A DNA stretch of 64,000 nucleotides from positions 61,874,071 through 61,938,070 of the forward strand of contig CM064432.1 in assembly GCA_032690845.1 (NCBI GenBank), written 5' to 3'. The stretch is from Eleusine coracana subsp. coracana. Taxonomy: Eukaryota; Streptophyta; Magnoliopsida; Poales; Poaceae. The notes below the pieces were generated by a model. That model was not told the DNA's origin. It was given only the letters and a program-made list of their open reading frames with translations, and did not search any database. How positions within the stretch are numbered: the stretch's first letter is position 1; each line of letters begins with the position of its first letter. The position numbers and the translations under genes were made by a program. Below are positions 47,130 to 58,274 of this stretch, piece by piece.

Positions 47130-47936
47130 CTTGCTTCGCCACCCCGAGCCGAACATATATACGCCGCTTGGGACGCCATGGATGGGGACCTCGCTCTCGC
47201 CTCGCCGCCGGAAAGCATCAACGACCAGCCCACTGGTCTCCGGCACCTTCTGCCGCATCAATATGTTCGCCGGAGAGACCTGCCCGTCCGCCCCCTGCCG
47301 GCGGCGACGCGTTCTTCCACGCGGTCGGGGTGTGGCGCGCGGAGGCCGACGCGTGGACGGTGCGCGGCGTGGCGACCGCCGAGTCCATGTGCTTGGCGGC
47401 GGGAGCGTCTTCGTGCTCGACGCCGGCGGCCGCTTGACCGAGGTCGCGCTGCCGGCCCTGACCCCCAAGAACCTTGATGTCCTCGGTAGCCCCTTCATCT
47501 GGCCGAGAAGGGGTACCTCGTCGAGGCCGGCGGCGAGGTTCACTTCGTCTGGCCCCTCTTCGGCACCAGGAGAGTTCCGAAACGCGACGTCGACTCCGAC
47601 CTGTTCCTCCTCGACTCCGACGACGATTACTTCTTCGAGGACGCGACCACCATGCGCGGGTTCGAGGTGTACATGCTGGACATGGCGGCGGCGCGGTGGG
47701 TGAAGCTGGAGATCTTGCCGGGGGACACGGCGCTGTTCGTGAGCCGGTGGGCCTCGTTCTCGGTGCGGGCGGCGGAGAAGGGGTGCGTCGCCGGCTGCGT
47801 CTACTTCGTGTGCGACGAAGGGGACGGTGACACGCGGGGCGCATTCTCGCACGACAAGGAGAGGCTGTGGTTCTACCCGAGGCCAAGCGAACCGGACCGT
47901 GAGGACATGGATAGGAGAATAGCAGAAATAGGATAG
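47130..47936 (+). pseudogene. Decayed DUF295-like (F-box-associated) gene
   Basis: A recognisable protein plan is spread over three frames: FAGETCPSAP near 47260, then GDAFFHAVGVWRAEADAWTV near 47300, then VFVLDAGGRLTEVALPAL near 47410, then an intact final stretch from about 47510 to 47936. That last stretch reads YLVEAGGEVHFVWPLFG, then FEVYMLDMAAARWVKLE, ALFVSRWASFSV, GCVYFVCDEG and ERLWFYPRP. This is the layout of DUF295 C-terminal domains in grasses, which form large, fast-changing gene families. At least two frameshifts (about 47395 and 47500) make it non-functional unless a splice or sequencing error is involved. Confidence 0.6.
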
Positions 47937-50205
47937 AGCTATTTATTATGATCAGGATATCTTCTTAATTAGATTTAGCAATATCACATGATTCCTGCTA
48001 TACACCTCTGGAAAGCCGCCATGAATGTAAGTATTAGCAATCCAGTCTCTTAATTCTTTGTAGTACCCGTTTGAGATGTCTCTATATCAGGTTATCGAAA
48101 TTTTGCTAATCTTTCAGTCACTTAATTTTTTATTCACTTGTGCCAGAAAAAAAGGTTGTGGAAATTATTGTATCACTACATACTAGCAAAATTCAATAAC
48201 CTGATATAGAGACATGTGTATGACGCATTTTTCCTACTCCTAGGAGTAGCTACTTCCATGTGTATATCTTATAATTTAGAGAGTATCACTACATATTTAA
48301 GATTTATAAATTAAGTATTTAGACATACTAGAGGGTATATGAACATACTCATTTTTTTTTTTTTGAAATTCATGAAGTATGTCGACATAATTATTTTTAT
48401 ATAGCAGAAAATACGATGTATGTCCATATGGTTATAACTAAAAGACCCTTTAAAATTTTGCATGGTTATCACTCTTAAAAATCATGCTTTTAGTATGTCT
48501 ACATACTCAAAATAATAAATGGGTATGTACACATACCTAAGATGCTTTTTTGAACATGGGAGTAACTACACCTGAGCGTAGAATGGAAAATCTTTTTACT
48601 ACTCCTAGGACATACATCAGTCACTTCATTATCTTCCCCATGCATGTATATAATGAATGGCCAAGAACATTGAACTCACAAAAAGATCTACATCGATCGA
48701 CTTGCTAGCTGATGCATTCCCTTAATCCTCATATACATATCTACATATCTACAAAAGATGTAACCCACTCAGAGTGATAACTTCTATTTCTCTCTAACCA
48801 CATTGAGCCACCTCACCTGAATTATTTTTCACCATTGGATCTTTACATCTCATCATATCTGTCCATCCATACAAGTATCTGATGAGCAATAATCTTCTCT
48901 TCACAAACATGGACACAATGTCAAGCATTTAAGAGCCCAAACATTATTTCTTTTGTCTTAATAGCTCAACACTGACTAATTGTTTTCTTATTTATTGCCT
49001 CTTTATCTTGCACAACCGATGAGACCTCTGTCCTCCTCACCTCCAGTCATCATGTTTTCTCATGTCCTATTATTCACCATGAATGTTCCTAAATTCCAAT
49101 ACGTTACTCTCTATATATTCTTAAATCCCTTCCCTTATTTTCTTGCTCCTACCATCACTATCTTACACGTACGCCTACTCTTTCCGTAGTACCCCACATC
49201 ATTTCTAATGAGATCTTATTTTTTGTCTTTGGATTTCAACGAAACACTTTCTAACATGAAGCGCTCTCTCTCTCTCTCTCTCTAGATTGTTTTGTTCTTA
49301 ATACACTTTGTTCACTAACGATTTATCCATTTATAAAACATTCTTTTCCTCTGGAGTTACTGCATTACTTCATTCTAATATTTACTAAAGCTAATATATC
49401 ATCGCATGCTTATGTTCCAGGTACATACTATTCGCAATATCAGAAAACTGCTGTAGCAATGGGCATGGTGAAAAACTTGAGACAAATCAGTTTATAATGA
49501 TATATCGAAGTCTTTTCTGTATAAAAGATATATCAATGTTTCAAGGTATGCCTTTTTAATATTTTATCTAAGTTGATTTTATCTCAACTTAGTTAAAATA
49601 GAGATGAATAGCTTTATTTAACTAAGTTGATTTTATAATTCATAATAATATTTAATATATGACTGACCCTATTTTAGTTTCCAACTTTATCCACGTTATA
49701 GGAGAATGAACATATTGATCTAAACTGATAAAAAATAAAGCTTTAATTTAGTCTTTCTAGGTCATTGAAGTAATAAAATGAATTTCTAGCTATGGCGTTT
49801 GTATAAGAGGTTCAACTGTATGTTCCTCCTAATTATTGTGAAGCTTAGCGTGGACAGCCAAACAATAGTGTAAGCATTCTTAAAAGAGAAAATTGCATAA
49901 ATGTACAACTTTTTTTTTTATCATTAGCCCTGAGTTCAAATGTCCTATATTGAAATGCTATACAATTTGCAAATGAAACACTTAATTTTCCAATTGCTAT
50001 TTTTATCTCCACCATTCAGGCAAAGAAAGTAAAATATTTAATGTACACGTGTTACATATACAGCTAAAACAACTTTCTTGAATAAACAACGCAACCTGAA
50101 TGAGCTGCTCAGGCACGATCATTGAACCTCTTCATCTCAAAAAATACACAAGGGGGAAGAAGAAAATGAATCAATATATAGGAGCAGAGCTGAACTGCTA
50201 GTCCA
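47937..50205. other. AT-rich spacer with short repeats
   Basis: There is no gene. A fold-back at 48078-48213 pairs GTCTCTATATCAGGTTAT with its exact complement, a MITE-like hairpin of about 136 bases. From 48300 to 48560 the sequence repeats ATATGT/GTATGT and ACATAC motifs around AT-rich spacers. A (CT)n microsatellite lies at about 49263-49284. The GT31 3' UTR probably covers the last 150 bases. Confidence 0.45.
48078..48213. repeat. MITE-like hairpin
   Basis: TGTCTCTATATCAGGTTAT at the left and ATAACCTGATATAGAGACA at the right are perfect inverted repeats. The pairing continues imperfectly inward (GAAATTTTGCTA with TAGCAAAATTC). No clear target duplication was found. Confidence 0.55.
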
Positions 50206-51102
50206 TCACGGCAGATGGTAGAGGTTTGACGGCTGGATCCCGGCGGTGACGTTGAAGTACCTGAAGGTTGCCGCCCACCGGCGGTTGGTCTTGAGCGTGT
50301 GCACGGCGACGGTGTCCGGGCGGAAGTTGTCCATGTCCCAGTTGAGGTCGTACATCCTCGGCTTGAGGTCGTAGCGGTTCCTCCCCTTGCCGCCGAGGTT
50401 GAGCCACTTCCCGACCATGAGGTCCTCTGGCCCCATGGTGTCGTTGCGGTCCAGGATCTCCCCCGCCGTGGCCACCCAGGTCGCCACGTCCCACGACACC
50501 ACGTACCCCATCCCGTGCATGAACGGCATCGGCTGGCCGCCCATCGGGTACCCGTAGCCCAGGTACACGTCCTGGCGCGGCTTGGTCCGGAGCTCCTCCG
50601 CCAGCGGCGCCACGCGGAGGTACGTGTCGTCGTCGGTCTTCATGACGTAGTCGTAGGGCGAGGACGCGAAGATGCGCGGCACCGAGGAGAGGTAGGCGTA
50701 GGTCTTGCCGTCGTTCATGTTCTCCGTGCAGTTGAGCACCAGCACGTCGCCGTGGCGCTGGATCTCGACGGCCAGCAGCGCCGCGTCCACCGGGTCGGTG
50801 ACGTTGCAGAACACGAAGCGCACGTCGACGCGCGCGGGGGGTGGCGGCTGCAGCGCGTACGCCATCCGCACGATGTCGCGCCGCTCGCGCCGCTTGGGCA
50901 TGGTCAGCACGCCCACGAGCAGGCTGAACTCCTTGGCCTCCTCGTCGACGGCGTGGCCTCCGTTGTTGCTCTTGGCGTCCGCGCCGCGGCAGAGCACGCC
51001 GAGGTCGTCGACGTGGAGGCGGCTCGGGACCACGAGCAGCACGGCGAGGAGGCCCAGCGCCACCAGGAGGAGGTACGGGGTGCACAGCGACGAGGTCTTC
51101 AT
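50206..51102 (-). CDS. GT31 galactosyltransferase-like protein
   Basis: Golgi type II membrane glycosyltransferase of family 31 (galactosyltransferase domain), which typically transfers galactose or a related sugar in beta-1,3 linkage to protein-bound glycans. Intronless, 298 residues. A hydrophobic signal anchor spans about 8-26. Then follow LLVGVLTMPKRRERRDIVRMAY (the family's opening block), FVFCNVTD, and ENMNDGKTYAYL. The DxD-type motif KTDDDTY has its acidic triplet at 157-159 and would bind metal and nucleotide sugar. GYGYPMGGQPMPFMHGMGYVVS follows, then EDLMVGKWL with the acidic pair at 226-227. It is short for the family, with a minimal stem and no galectin domain, like a small grass-specific set annotated as galactosyltransferase family proteins. 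The acceptor is unknown. Confidence 0.9.
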   Translation of the reverse strand: MKTSSLCTPYLLLVALGLLAVLLVVPSRLHVDDLGVLCRGADAKSNNGGHAVDEEAKEFSLLVGVLTMPKRRERRDIVRMAYALQPPPPARVDVRFVFCNVTDPVDAALLAVEIQRHGDVLVLNCTENMNDGKTYAYLSSVPRIFASSPYDYVMKTDDDTYLRVAPLAEELRTKPRQDVYLGYGYPMGGQPMPFMHGMGYVVSWDVATWVATAGEILDRNDTMGPEDLMVGKWLNLGGKGRNRYDLKPRMYDLNWDMDNFRPDTVAVHTLKTNRRWAATFRYFNVTAGIQPSNLYHLP

Positions 51103-51156
51103 GGCGCGATGGATCGACAGCTACGTGTGCTCGATCGCGCCGGGCCGTCGGCTTAT

Positions 51157-51166
51157 AAGTTTATAA
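51157..51166 (-). promoter_or_regulatory. Probable TATA box of the GT31 gene
   Basis: The minus strand reads CTTATAAACTTATAAGC here, about 55-65 bases upstream of the ATG at 51102. The two TATAA-like cores form a near-palindrome. Confidence 0.5.
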
Positions 51167-52439
51167 GCCTCGCAACAACCAACCGCCGACGTGCCCGACT
51201 AGTCGTGTCCAAGTGATGGTTGAAACGTTCGTCGACCAGAAAAAAAAAACAGGGGGGGCTGCATATAGTCTATTGCCGTTGGGTTGGGGGTTGCTAATTG
51301 TTATTAGTGCATGACACGGGATGTTTCTTACTAGTGGCATGACGATGACACGAGATCGATGTTTCAACGCCCAAGGGCATGTGAGATCGATGTTTCCACT
51401 GAGCTTTCTTTAATCGCAATGAATCAGTTGCAGACGGGAAGACCTCCCAGATTTATTTATTTATTTATATTCTCAATCTGCTCTCGTGGCGCGGGTTCCC
51501 ATTCACAGCTCAACATAATCAGACAAAGCGTAACCAACTATCATCATACAGATTACAAGCGAAAGCATCAAAAGGGCGTTGCTTAGTTGCTTGCAGCTTG
51601 CTTGTTTGTGTGATGGCAACACGTACGAACAGGATACTTTGTCGGTTACTGCTACTTCATTGGGTTACACTCAATGCTGACGCCCGAGATTTGTCTTGCT
51701 CGTAGTACAGTATGATCGAAGCTGAAATCTCACCAACTTCGCAATTTACATAGTTCGACATGCCCATATATTTTCTTTTCAGACTGATGATTTGTGTTGG
51801 TTTTCTTCTCAGTCAACCGGTTACTGCTACTTCCTTGGGTTCATTGTGTTGGTTTTGTAATTTGTAAGCGACTAAGCATTATCAAATCTGTAAAAGACAC
51901 ACCCAAACTGAAGCTTTTCCATGAAACTACGAGGTATTGCTAACTGTTCACAATAGATATTCATCTACTGAAAACTAGAAAAACAAAGGGTTGTGACATA
52001 ATTTCGACTTGATTTTATAAATTGGTGGCATTCAAGAACTAGTTCAAGATATTGTCACATGTTTTCCCGATATAAACAAGTGTTGACCGAGATTATCTAC
52101 CATAAATTGTTGATGGTTTTTTTAAATTAACAAATTGTCACTAGGGATAGAAACTACTGATAGATATTTAGAATTTGTTGAAGTACATTTCAATGTTTGA
52201 TTATACCCTAAGAATATTGTTAGTTGTAAATTTGGCTAACAAATCATTATTCTAGAGAGGTGCGCATTGCCAACGTGCAGCTCCTGTGGATGAGGCTGTT
52301 GATGGTGGCCACCACCTGGGCCCCTTTAGGGCTGCAGGTGGTTCGTCACCACTCCTCCCTCCTGCATTGGTGGTTGCCCTGTCCGTGGCTCTGCTTCCAG
52401 TGGCATTGGTGTTGCTGGTGATGCATTCGGCACGCAACT
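51167..52439. other. Spacer upstream of the GT31 gene
   Basis: AT-rich non-coding sequence. ATTTATTTATTTAT occurs near 51452. A phrase is repeated at about 51640-51670 and 51820-51845 (GGTTACTGCTACTTC with TTGGGTT). There is no gene. Confidence 0.4.
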
Positions 52440-53530
52440 GTCGAGTGTGGTGACTATCACGCAGCAGACTGGAACCTCCGGTTCCGAGTCTCGCACGTCG
52501 AAGTCTACTTGCGCGGTTGGCCAAGCCAAACCATCCTACAAGGACATCCTCCTCTGTGAAAGTTGTCCCAGCCCCCAAACAAGATGCCATTTAGTGACCG
52601 GGGATATAGCCGCTACTTTGAGAGCCAAGTGCTTGGAACCGGGTGCAACGTCTCCGCAGAGGGAGATGTGGCGTTCATGCTATTTGAAAAAGATGAAGGG
52701 GCTTTGTTTTTAATTGCCTAGCTCCATATCACATGGTGGTGTCTTGCTGCAGCCCGAGGAGATGTTGGTTATGCCTCTGCTATGGTCACATCTTGACTGA
52801 TTGCCCATCACGACCCTCCGAACTATCTTCGATTAATAGCTTGGAGAGTGCTTGACGCAGATGCACATTTCTTCATGTGTTGGATCTGTTGTTGATGATT
52901 GTCTGTTGCACTACAAGCACACTTCACCATTAGTTATCCGTGAGATGTCGTTGGATTCGATGGTTATAGAGGCTGACCTTATGTTGCAGATGTGTGAAGT
53001 CAACAATGGCTCTTCCTCATCGTTGGCTGCTATGCTCTCGCGCCGGTTGCCAATCACCTTCATGTTGAAGAAGGGACAAAGCACGGTCATCCCAATGTTG
53101 ATGATGTCCACACTCCATCCATAGTTAGGTGCGTAGAGGAGCAATTGATTGGGCATGAGCTGATCAAAACCTTGAGCAGAGTCAAACACACTTTGGTAAC
53201 TCCTTTGACTTCCTCCTTTCGGCAAAACACATTACCTAAGAAGGAATCAATTATGGTGCATCAAGAGGACAGTGTGGGTCGAAATTGGAAACTCAAATTC
53301 AAAGTTCCAAAGCCAGGTGTCAAGTTGGTTTGGAATATGTTGACAAAAAAAAAAGATTGTTGTTAGAAAGAACAATGGATTGTTGCTAAGAGACTTGGGT
53401 GCTGCTGGAGATAGGGGTCGGCTGGATGAGGATAACGTTCAAGAGTATGCAGACTGTTTGAAGGAAATGTTGTCACCAAACCTTCTTATGTCGCTTTTGA
53501 GTCTAAAGGGTTGAACCTTCTGGAACATTA
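52440..53530 (+). mobile_element. Degenerate retroelement relic with zinc-knuckle-like motif
   Basis: Broken frames read in the same direction. DRGYSRYFESQVLGTGC and AFMLFEKDEGALFL lie near 52595-52710, CLCYGHILTDCPSRPSELS (a zinc-knuckle-like C-x2-C-x4-H-x4-C remnant) near 52760-52820, and EYADCLKEMLSPNLL near 53440-53490. The arrangement resembles LINE ORF1 or gag-like proteins of grass retroelements. Stops and frameshifts are frequent. The element type is not certain. Confidence 0.4.
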
Positions 53531-55313
53531 TGGTAGCTCTTACTTTGCATCTTTGTTAGTCTTGTTGTGTATTGCCCCTTTAGAATGGACATTATGGATC
53601 AGCTCCAACGTGGATTGACTCTGGTTACTTTTCAGTTTGTATGTTGTTCTTGGAGCTTTGGTGTCATTTTGCCATGTTGTTGGGTGTTGTCATTTGTTAC
53701 TGGTCCTATATCCAAACTTCATCGGTGTTCTAGTTTATTTTAGCTTATATTTGTTTACCCAGTATGTTGTTGGGTTACTGGTCCTACTGAAAGGCACACA
53801 ACACCAACTGATTCCCATCCAAGCGATGGTACGACAAAGCCGTCATTGATTCATTGACCGCATCTCTAGACCACGTAGCAAAGGATCGAAAGTGGAAAGA
53901 AAAAAATACACACACTTTTGTGCTTCTTCTTGTCTACTATAAGAGCATCCACAGTCCGATGGTGGCTTGGAATGTCAAATTAGAGCCACCTAGGATAGGT
54001 GCTTCGATTTGTGTTGTTTGTGTTTTTCTCTGCAATGTAAGCATTGATGCTAGATAAAAGATGGGTTCCATTAAATATGAGCAATGCTAAAACAGACCAA
54101 GAGAGAGGATAATTATTTTATTACTTGGCATCGGATGCCTCTTCATTCACCGATGTTTTGTTTCTGGATTAAAGTACCGATTCATATAGTGGTTTCACCA
54201 GGTTCCATCGATGCCTGAAGCCAGAAGATTCCTTCAAGCACCGGTGCTCTAAGTAACTACCAGAAGAGTTCAATTGGTCTGCCAGAATCTACAGTTCTAG
54301 CGAGCACAGGTTCCATTTTCAAAGTACAGACTCGGTTGCGTGGCACGAGTTAAAGATTTTCCACGAGCTCCGCTAGACGCGGTGACGCAGAGGGAGCATG
54401 CGGCGCGCTAGAGAAGCAAAGCAACCGTCAAAATTCTTGATCGAAAAATTGTCATCCTGGTAACGAGGTAAAAATCGACCGAGTTGGTTCCCGACCGAAT
54501 CACCAACGGGTAAACGTCTGTTTCTTCCACCTCCTCCCGTGTAACCGTCTTCCACGTCACTAGGAGGTCACCGGGACCTGGAACGACTCAAGAAGCTCCA
54601 GCCCATCTGCAGTCTACATCGCAAGTCACGATCGACGTAGGGGACACGGACCGCTTGTTCCTGTTCAGAGAACGGGCCAAAGAAACGAACTACTACTTGC
54701 TCGTGCGGCCGTCAGGGTCGGCCGAACTCGGAAGCAGACAAACTCGTGCGGCATACAAGGGGAGATGGCACCAACATCATGTGAGGTTGCCTGGTAGGGG
54801 CGTGCTTGCGGTTGGGACGTCAACATTGGCGGGCTGCTACCAGAGGCGATGCGATCTGGTACCAATCAGCGGAGAGGTCTAGCTCTGCAAGTCACTTGCC
54901 AACGCATCGGGCTGAAGAAGTAAAGTGAACCGGTGCTTGAAGGATCGAACTGTTTCGTGAGAACCAACCTGTCTGCAATATGCTACACCATCTCGAATCC
55001 GCCACTTGGATCTCTGATTATACTAATGTTTAGTGTCTCTCACTGATAATTAATTTGATGAACGAGTCACCACTACGACAAACAGGACCATTGAGAAAGG
55101 CACGTGGTCCACTACCTAAACGGACGGCTGGATGTACTACTAGTTAGGTGTTGGATGAACATTCAGAGGTTGACATGACAAAAAAGATACTCCATTCCAT
55201 TTGAACGTATTCAACCATTGCTACTGTCGATGTTTTTTTTTTTTTTAAAAAAAAAACACTACTGTGACTGTGAAGCAGGGTTGACAACGGACCTCGTACT
55301 CCAATATGCCATC
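53531..55313. other. Spacer, probably old transposon sequence
   Basis: Phrases such as GAGCATCCACAGTCC (53943) and repeated ACCGATG/ACCGGTG words at 54130-54250 suggest decayed transposons. T-run/A-run blocks at 55233-55257 resemble an insertion junction. A frame at 54655-54882 matches nothing known. There is no gene. Confidence 0.4.
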
Positions 55314-55413
55314 CAGCCCAAGTTAAAAGCACAAACAGATTACTGTAGCCTCAATCAGCCCAGCCCAAACTTCCGGCAAAAATCCCGATCCGTCGGCAAG
55401 CGCAAGAGCGAAG

Positions 55414-55647
55414 ATGTCGGGCCGCGGGAAGGGTGGAAAGGGGCTCGGCAAGGGCGGCGCCAAGCGTCACCGCAAGGTCCTCCGCGACAACATCCAGGGC
55501 ATCACAAAGCCGGCGATCCGGCGTCTGGCACATCGTGGCGGCGTCAAACGCATCTCCGGGCTCATCTACGAGAAGAAATTCTGTGTAATTTATGTTAATC
55601 TGATGCCAGATTCAGCATGTCAACTACGAATTTCTGTTCCTGGTTAA
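55414..55647 (+). pseudogene. Truncated histone H4 chimera
   Basis: The frame starts with an almost perfect plant histone H4 tail and first helix ([50 protein letters not shown], residues 2-53). One change turns the usual Arg at residue 40 into His. After Glu53 the sequence switches to 24 unrelated residues and a stop at 55645-55647. The histone-fold helices 2 and 3 are missing, so it cannot form a normal nucleosome core. Three AGCCCA site II motifs (55315, 55357, 55362) lie just upstream, as in real H4 promoters, so promoter and 5' half may have been copied together. A GT at 55583 and an AG at 55775-55776 could splice to an alternative acidic tail ending near 55830. No evidence of expression is visible. 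Confidence 0.75.
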
Positions 55648-56204
55648 TCCTTGCCTGTCTACTTGCTCAACCGGATGTGCTTCTGTTGATTGTCTTCGTT
55701 GCATTTGATATATCTGATAACTAAAACTGTGGCGTGTCTTAACTTCGTTGAACAATCTGTCATCTGCGATTTGCAGCGAATTGCGTAGCCGATCGATGCT
55801 CCGAGGACGAGGAAGCCTTGAAGATGATGACTTAATTCTACAACTGTTTGCTGCTTCGACAACATGGTTCAAGAAGCTGAAGAACGTGGCCTGAGACCTT
55901 GTGTGTGGGGTGACAGTAGGTGGAGCAACACGCGGAACCCAGCTTTACCGGAACAATGGCAGACACAGGAGCCACCATGTTCGGATGGAGGACGCGGGAT
56001 CTTGCAAGAACGAAAGGCGTTGCCGTCGGGGGTCGCGCAAACCGCTTCGGTCGGAAGCGGAGGTGGGGCCGAGGATCTACGGGCCGGGTCCATTCTGGCT
56101 ACGAAAATATAGAGAAGTGGGCCAAAACTCCCACGCCTGCGACCCCAAGTTGGATCGTGATAAATAATCGCAATCCAAATTCTGGTCCGGGATGACCAAG
56201 CTTA
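55648..56204. other. Region between the H4 chimera and array A
   Basis: Bases 55590-55776 look intron-like (T-rich, ending TTTGCAG). Bases 55864-56110 are GC-rich and share scattered words with 57990-58200 (for example GGGCCGAGGA and ACGGGCC), so the duplication described for the arrays may extend leftward. No known protein. Confidence 0.4.
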
Positions 56205-56570
56205 TCACCGGGGCGGCCCGTTCATGAAACTCCGTGGGGCCAATGTTTACTGCTGCGAGCCATCCGCCTAGTCAAACGATGGGCCCGTTGAAGGAGTTGG
56301 TTCGCAACCGCGATCCAATTACTAGGCCGTGGTGACGAAGCCTATGGATGGCTGAAGCAGCACGTTCATTCGCAAAGATTTATGGGTCAAATTTAGGTCT
56401 CCATGAGCCGCGTGCGCAGTCAGTCCATGGGCCCTTTGAAGAAGTTGAATCACGATTGCGGTCCAAAAATTGGGCCTAGGTGACAAAGCGGCCCGTTTGC
56501 AATGAATCGCTGGCCAGCTCTCACTCAATGTATGGCACTGTTGAAGAAGTTGGCTCGCAATGACGGGAAG
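56205..56570. repeat. Repeat array A: three diverged units of about 130-145 bases
   Basis: Each unit follows the pattern AAGC-G-CCCGTTCA, then TGGGCC/TGGGTC, then GCGAGCC-like, then ATGGGCCC, GAAGAAGTTG or GAAGGAGTTG, CGATC/GCGATCC, and a GGCC-GTGAC end. Units run at about 56205-56333, 56334-56474 and 56475-56570, the last truncated. A related array lies at 58275-58640. Confidence 0.65.
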
Positions 56571-56574
56571 TCAC

Positions 56575-56620
56575 TAGACTCACTACAAGGAGAGGCTGTG
56601 GACTTGTGATTCTACCCAAG
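56575..56620 (+). pseudogene. DUF295-like tail fragment interrupted by a hAT MITE
   Basis: ACAAGGAGAGGCTGTGG, then TTCTACCC, matches the end of the DUF295-like gene at 47855-47885 (the KERLWFYP stretch). It carries a small insertion and is followed at once by the hAT MITE. Confidence 0.5.
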
Positions 56621-57237
56621 CAGTAGCGGAGCTAGGATTTGAACTTAGGCTGGGCCGATTATTAAAAAATTCCACACCACAAAATTTAAAGAACAAAGAC
56701 ATTTAAACTTACCACAGAAGCACAATTTGGAGTTTAGTTATCTCCTAAATTATGAATCTGCTTTGGAATCCTATCATATTGGTAAGTATAAATTTCTTAT
56801 CTACCTATTTTTTTTATTTTTTTTGAATATTTTAAATAACCAAGTTAATGTATTAAAAACCTAGTTTAATGTTTATACTATACTCAAAGTGTTGAATTAG
56901 GTTCAAATAAATATTTAAGTGTATTATAAAATATTAAATGTGGAAATGTTGTTCTTGTAATCAATTTATGATAGTGTTAAGAAGAACAAAGAAACTAAAA
57001 AGAAAAAAAAGGATCAATCTCAGATGACGGGCCTTCAGTCTCCTTTGTATTTGAGGGAGTTGATGGGCTACTTGGGAAATTAGCTGGTCAAGCATTGGTG
57101 AACTAAGAGAAAGTAATTTCGTAAAGCCTACTCACGACTACGCATCGGTTCAAAGTTCTGGTGTCTAGTGGAGATCAAATGACCAAAACTCAGAGTGGGC
57201 CGAGGCCCACCCTGTCCATCCACTGGCTCCGTCACTA
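56621..57237. mobile_element. hAT-type MITE with 8-base target duplication
   Basis: The element begins CAGTAGCGGAGCTAGG and ends GGCTCCGTCACTA, an imperfect terminal inverted repeat (10 of 12 bases). It is flanked by TACCCAAG (56613-56620) and TATCCAAG (57238-57245), an 8-base duplication with one mismatch, as hAT elements make. It is 617 bases long, AT-rich and non-coding. Confidence 0.75.
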
Positions 57238-57245
57238 TATCCAAG

Positions 57246-57794
57246 GTCAAGTGAATGATATGATGAGAATGTATCCAGTGTTACCATTGTTTTAGGTGTT
57301 ATCGTGTTATCAATCACAATAACACCTAAACAGTTGCATCTAAAATTCTAACAAAAATATGAATAGATATAGAATGTAATCATCTATTATCTTGCAAAAT
57401 TGCAGGTGCAACAAATTCTTATAGAAAGAGAAATAAAAATATGAAACCGGTATATGAACAGTATGGGTTGCAACTGTTCATATGAGATCCGCAACTTGCT
57501 GCTGTTTACAGGCTAGATTCTCTTTTTTGTTTCTCCTTACACAATTATTTGTTGCACTTGAAACTTTGCATGATGATAGATTATTATATACTTCATCTAT
57601 TTATATTTTTATTTGAATTTTAGATACATATTTGGAGGTGCTATTGCATTTGGTAACATGGGAACCCGCAGTAGAAATAGGATAGAAGATTAGTAGAAAT
57701 AGGATAGATCACGGATTAGATTGATTAACTAGTTATCCGGACATGTTATTAGGATCGATTGATCGCACACCAGATTTAGGTACTTTGAGCCTGT
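57246..57794. other. AT-rich stretch between DUF295 fragments
   Basis: Non-coding. It holds a short palindrome at 57292-57329 (TTAGGTGTTAT pairs with ATAACACCTAA). Two copies of AGTAGAAATAGGATAG lie near 57672-57707; the same phrase follows the DUF295-like stop codon at 47917-47934, so this may be the old 3' flank of a DUF295 copy. Confidence 0.45.
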
Positions 57795-57960
57795 CACATC
57801 CATGCATGATTTACTCTTTGATTCCGATGAGGAGGAAGATAATGATCTACTCTACGAGGATGTGACCATTGTTTGTAGCATCGACATCGAATGATTGGAC
57901 GTGGTCAAGACAAAATGGGTGAAGATTAAGCTGGAGAGCGTGGTCGGAGGCCAGTTACAC
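57795..57960 (+). pseudogene. Second DUF295-like fragment
   Basis: The reading LFDSDEEEDNDLLYEDVTIV, then a stop, then DVVKTKWVKIKLESVVGG, parallels LFLLDSDDDYFFEDATTM and LDMAAARWVKLEILPG in the gene relic at 47590-47720. Internal stops show that it is dead. Confidence 0.5.
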
Positions 57961-58274
57961 CGGCCGGAAGCATGATAGACAGGAACGTACCAACCGTCAG
58001 CAGTGCACACGGACGCGCAGCGTAGGGACGGGAACACGGAGATTTATGGTGCGTGGAGCAAAGGGCCCAACGACGAGGAAGGCGACCACGCCGGGGCCGA
58101 AAACCGGCGGCGAGGGACCGGGTCGGGATTAGAGACCACTAGGCTGGTGGAACCACCGGAAAGGGCCGAGGAGCCACGGGCCAAGCCATTGGAGGAGACC
58201 AAGTATGACATAGTGGGCCGGAAATCCCACGCCCACGACCTCAAGTTGGATCGTGATTAATAATCGCAATCCGG

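Noticed and set aside
54655..54882. 75-codon frame
   Set aside because: No family match, no neighbouring exon signals, in transposon-rich surroundings.
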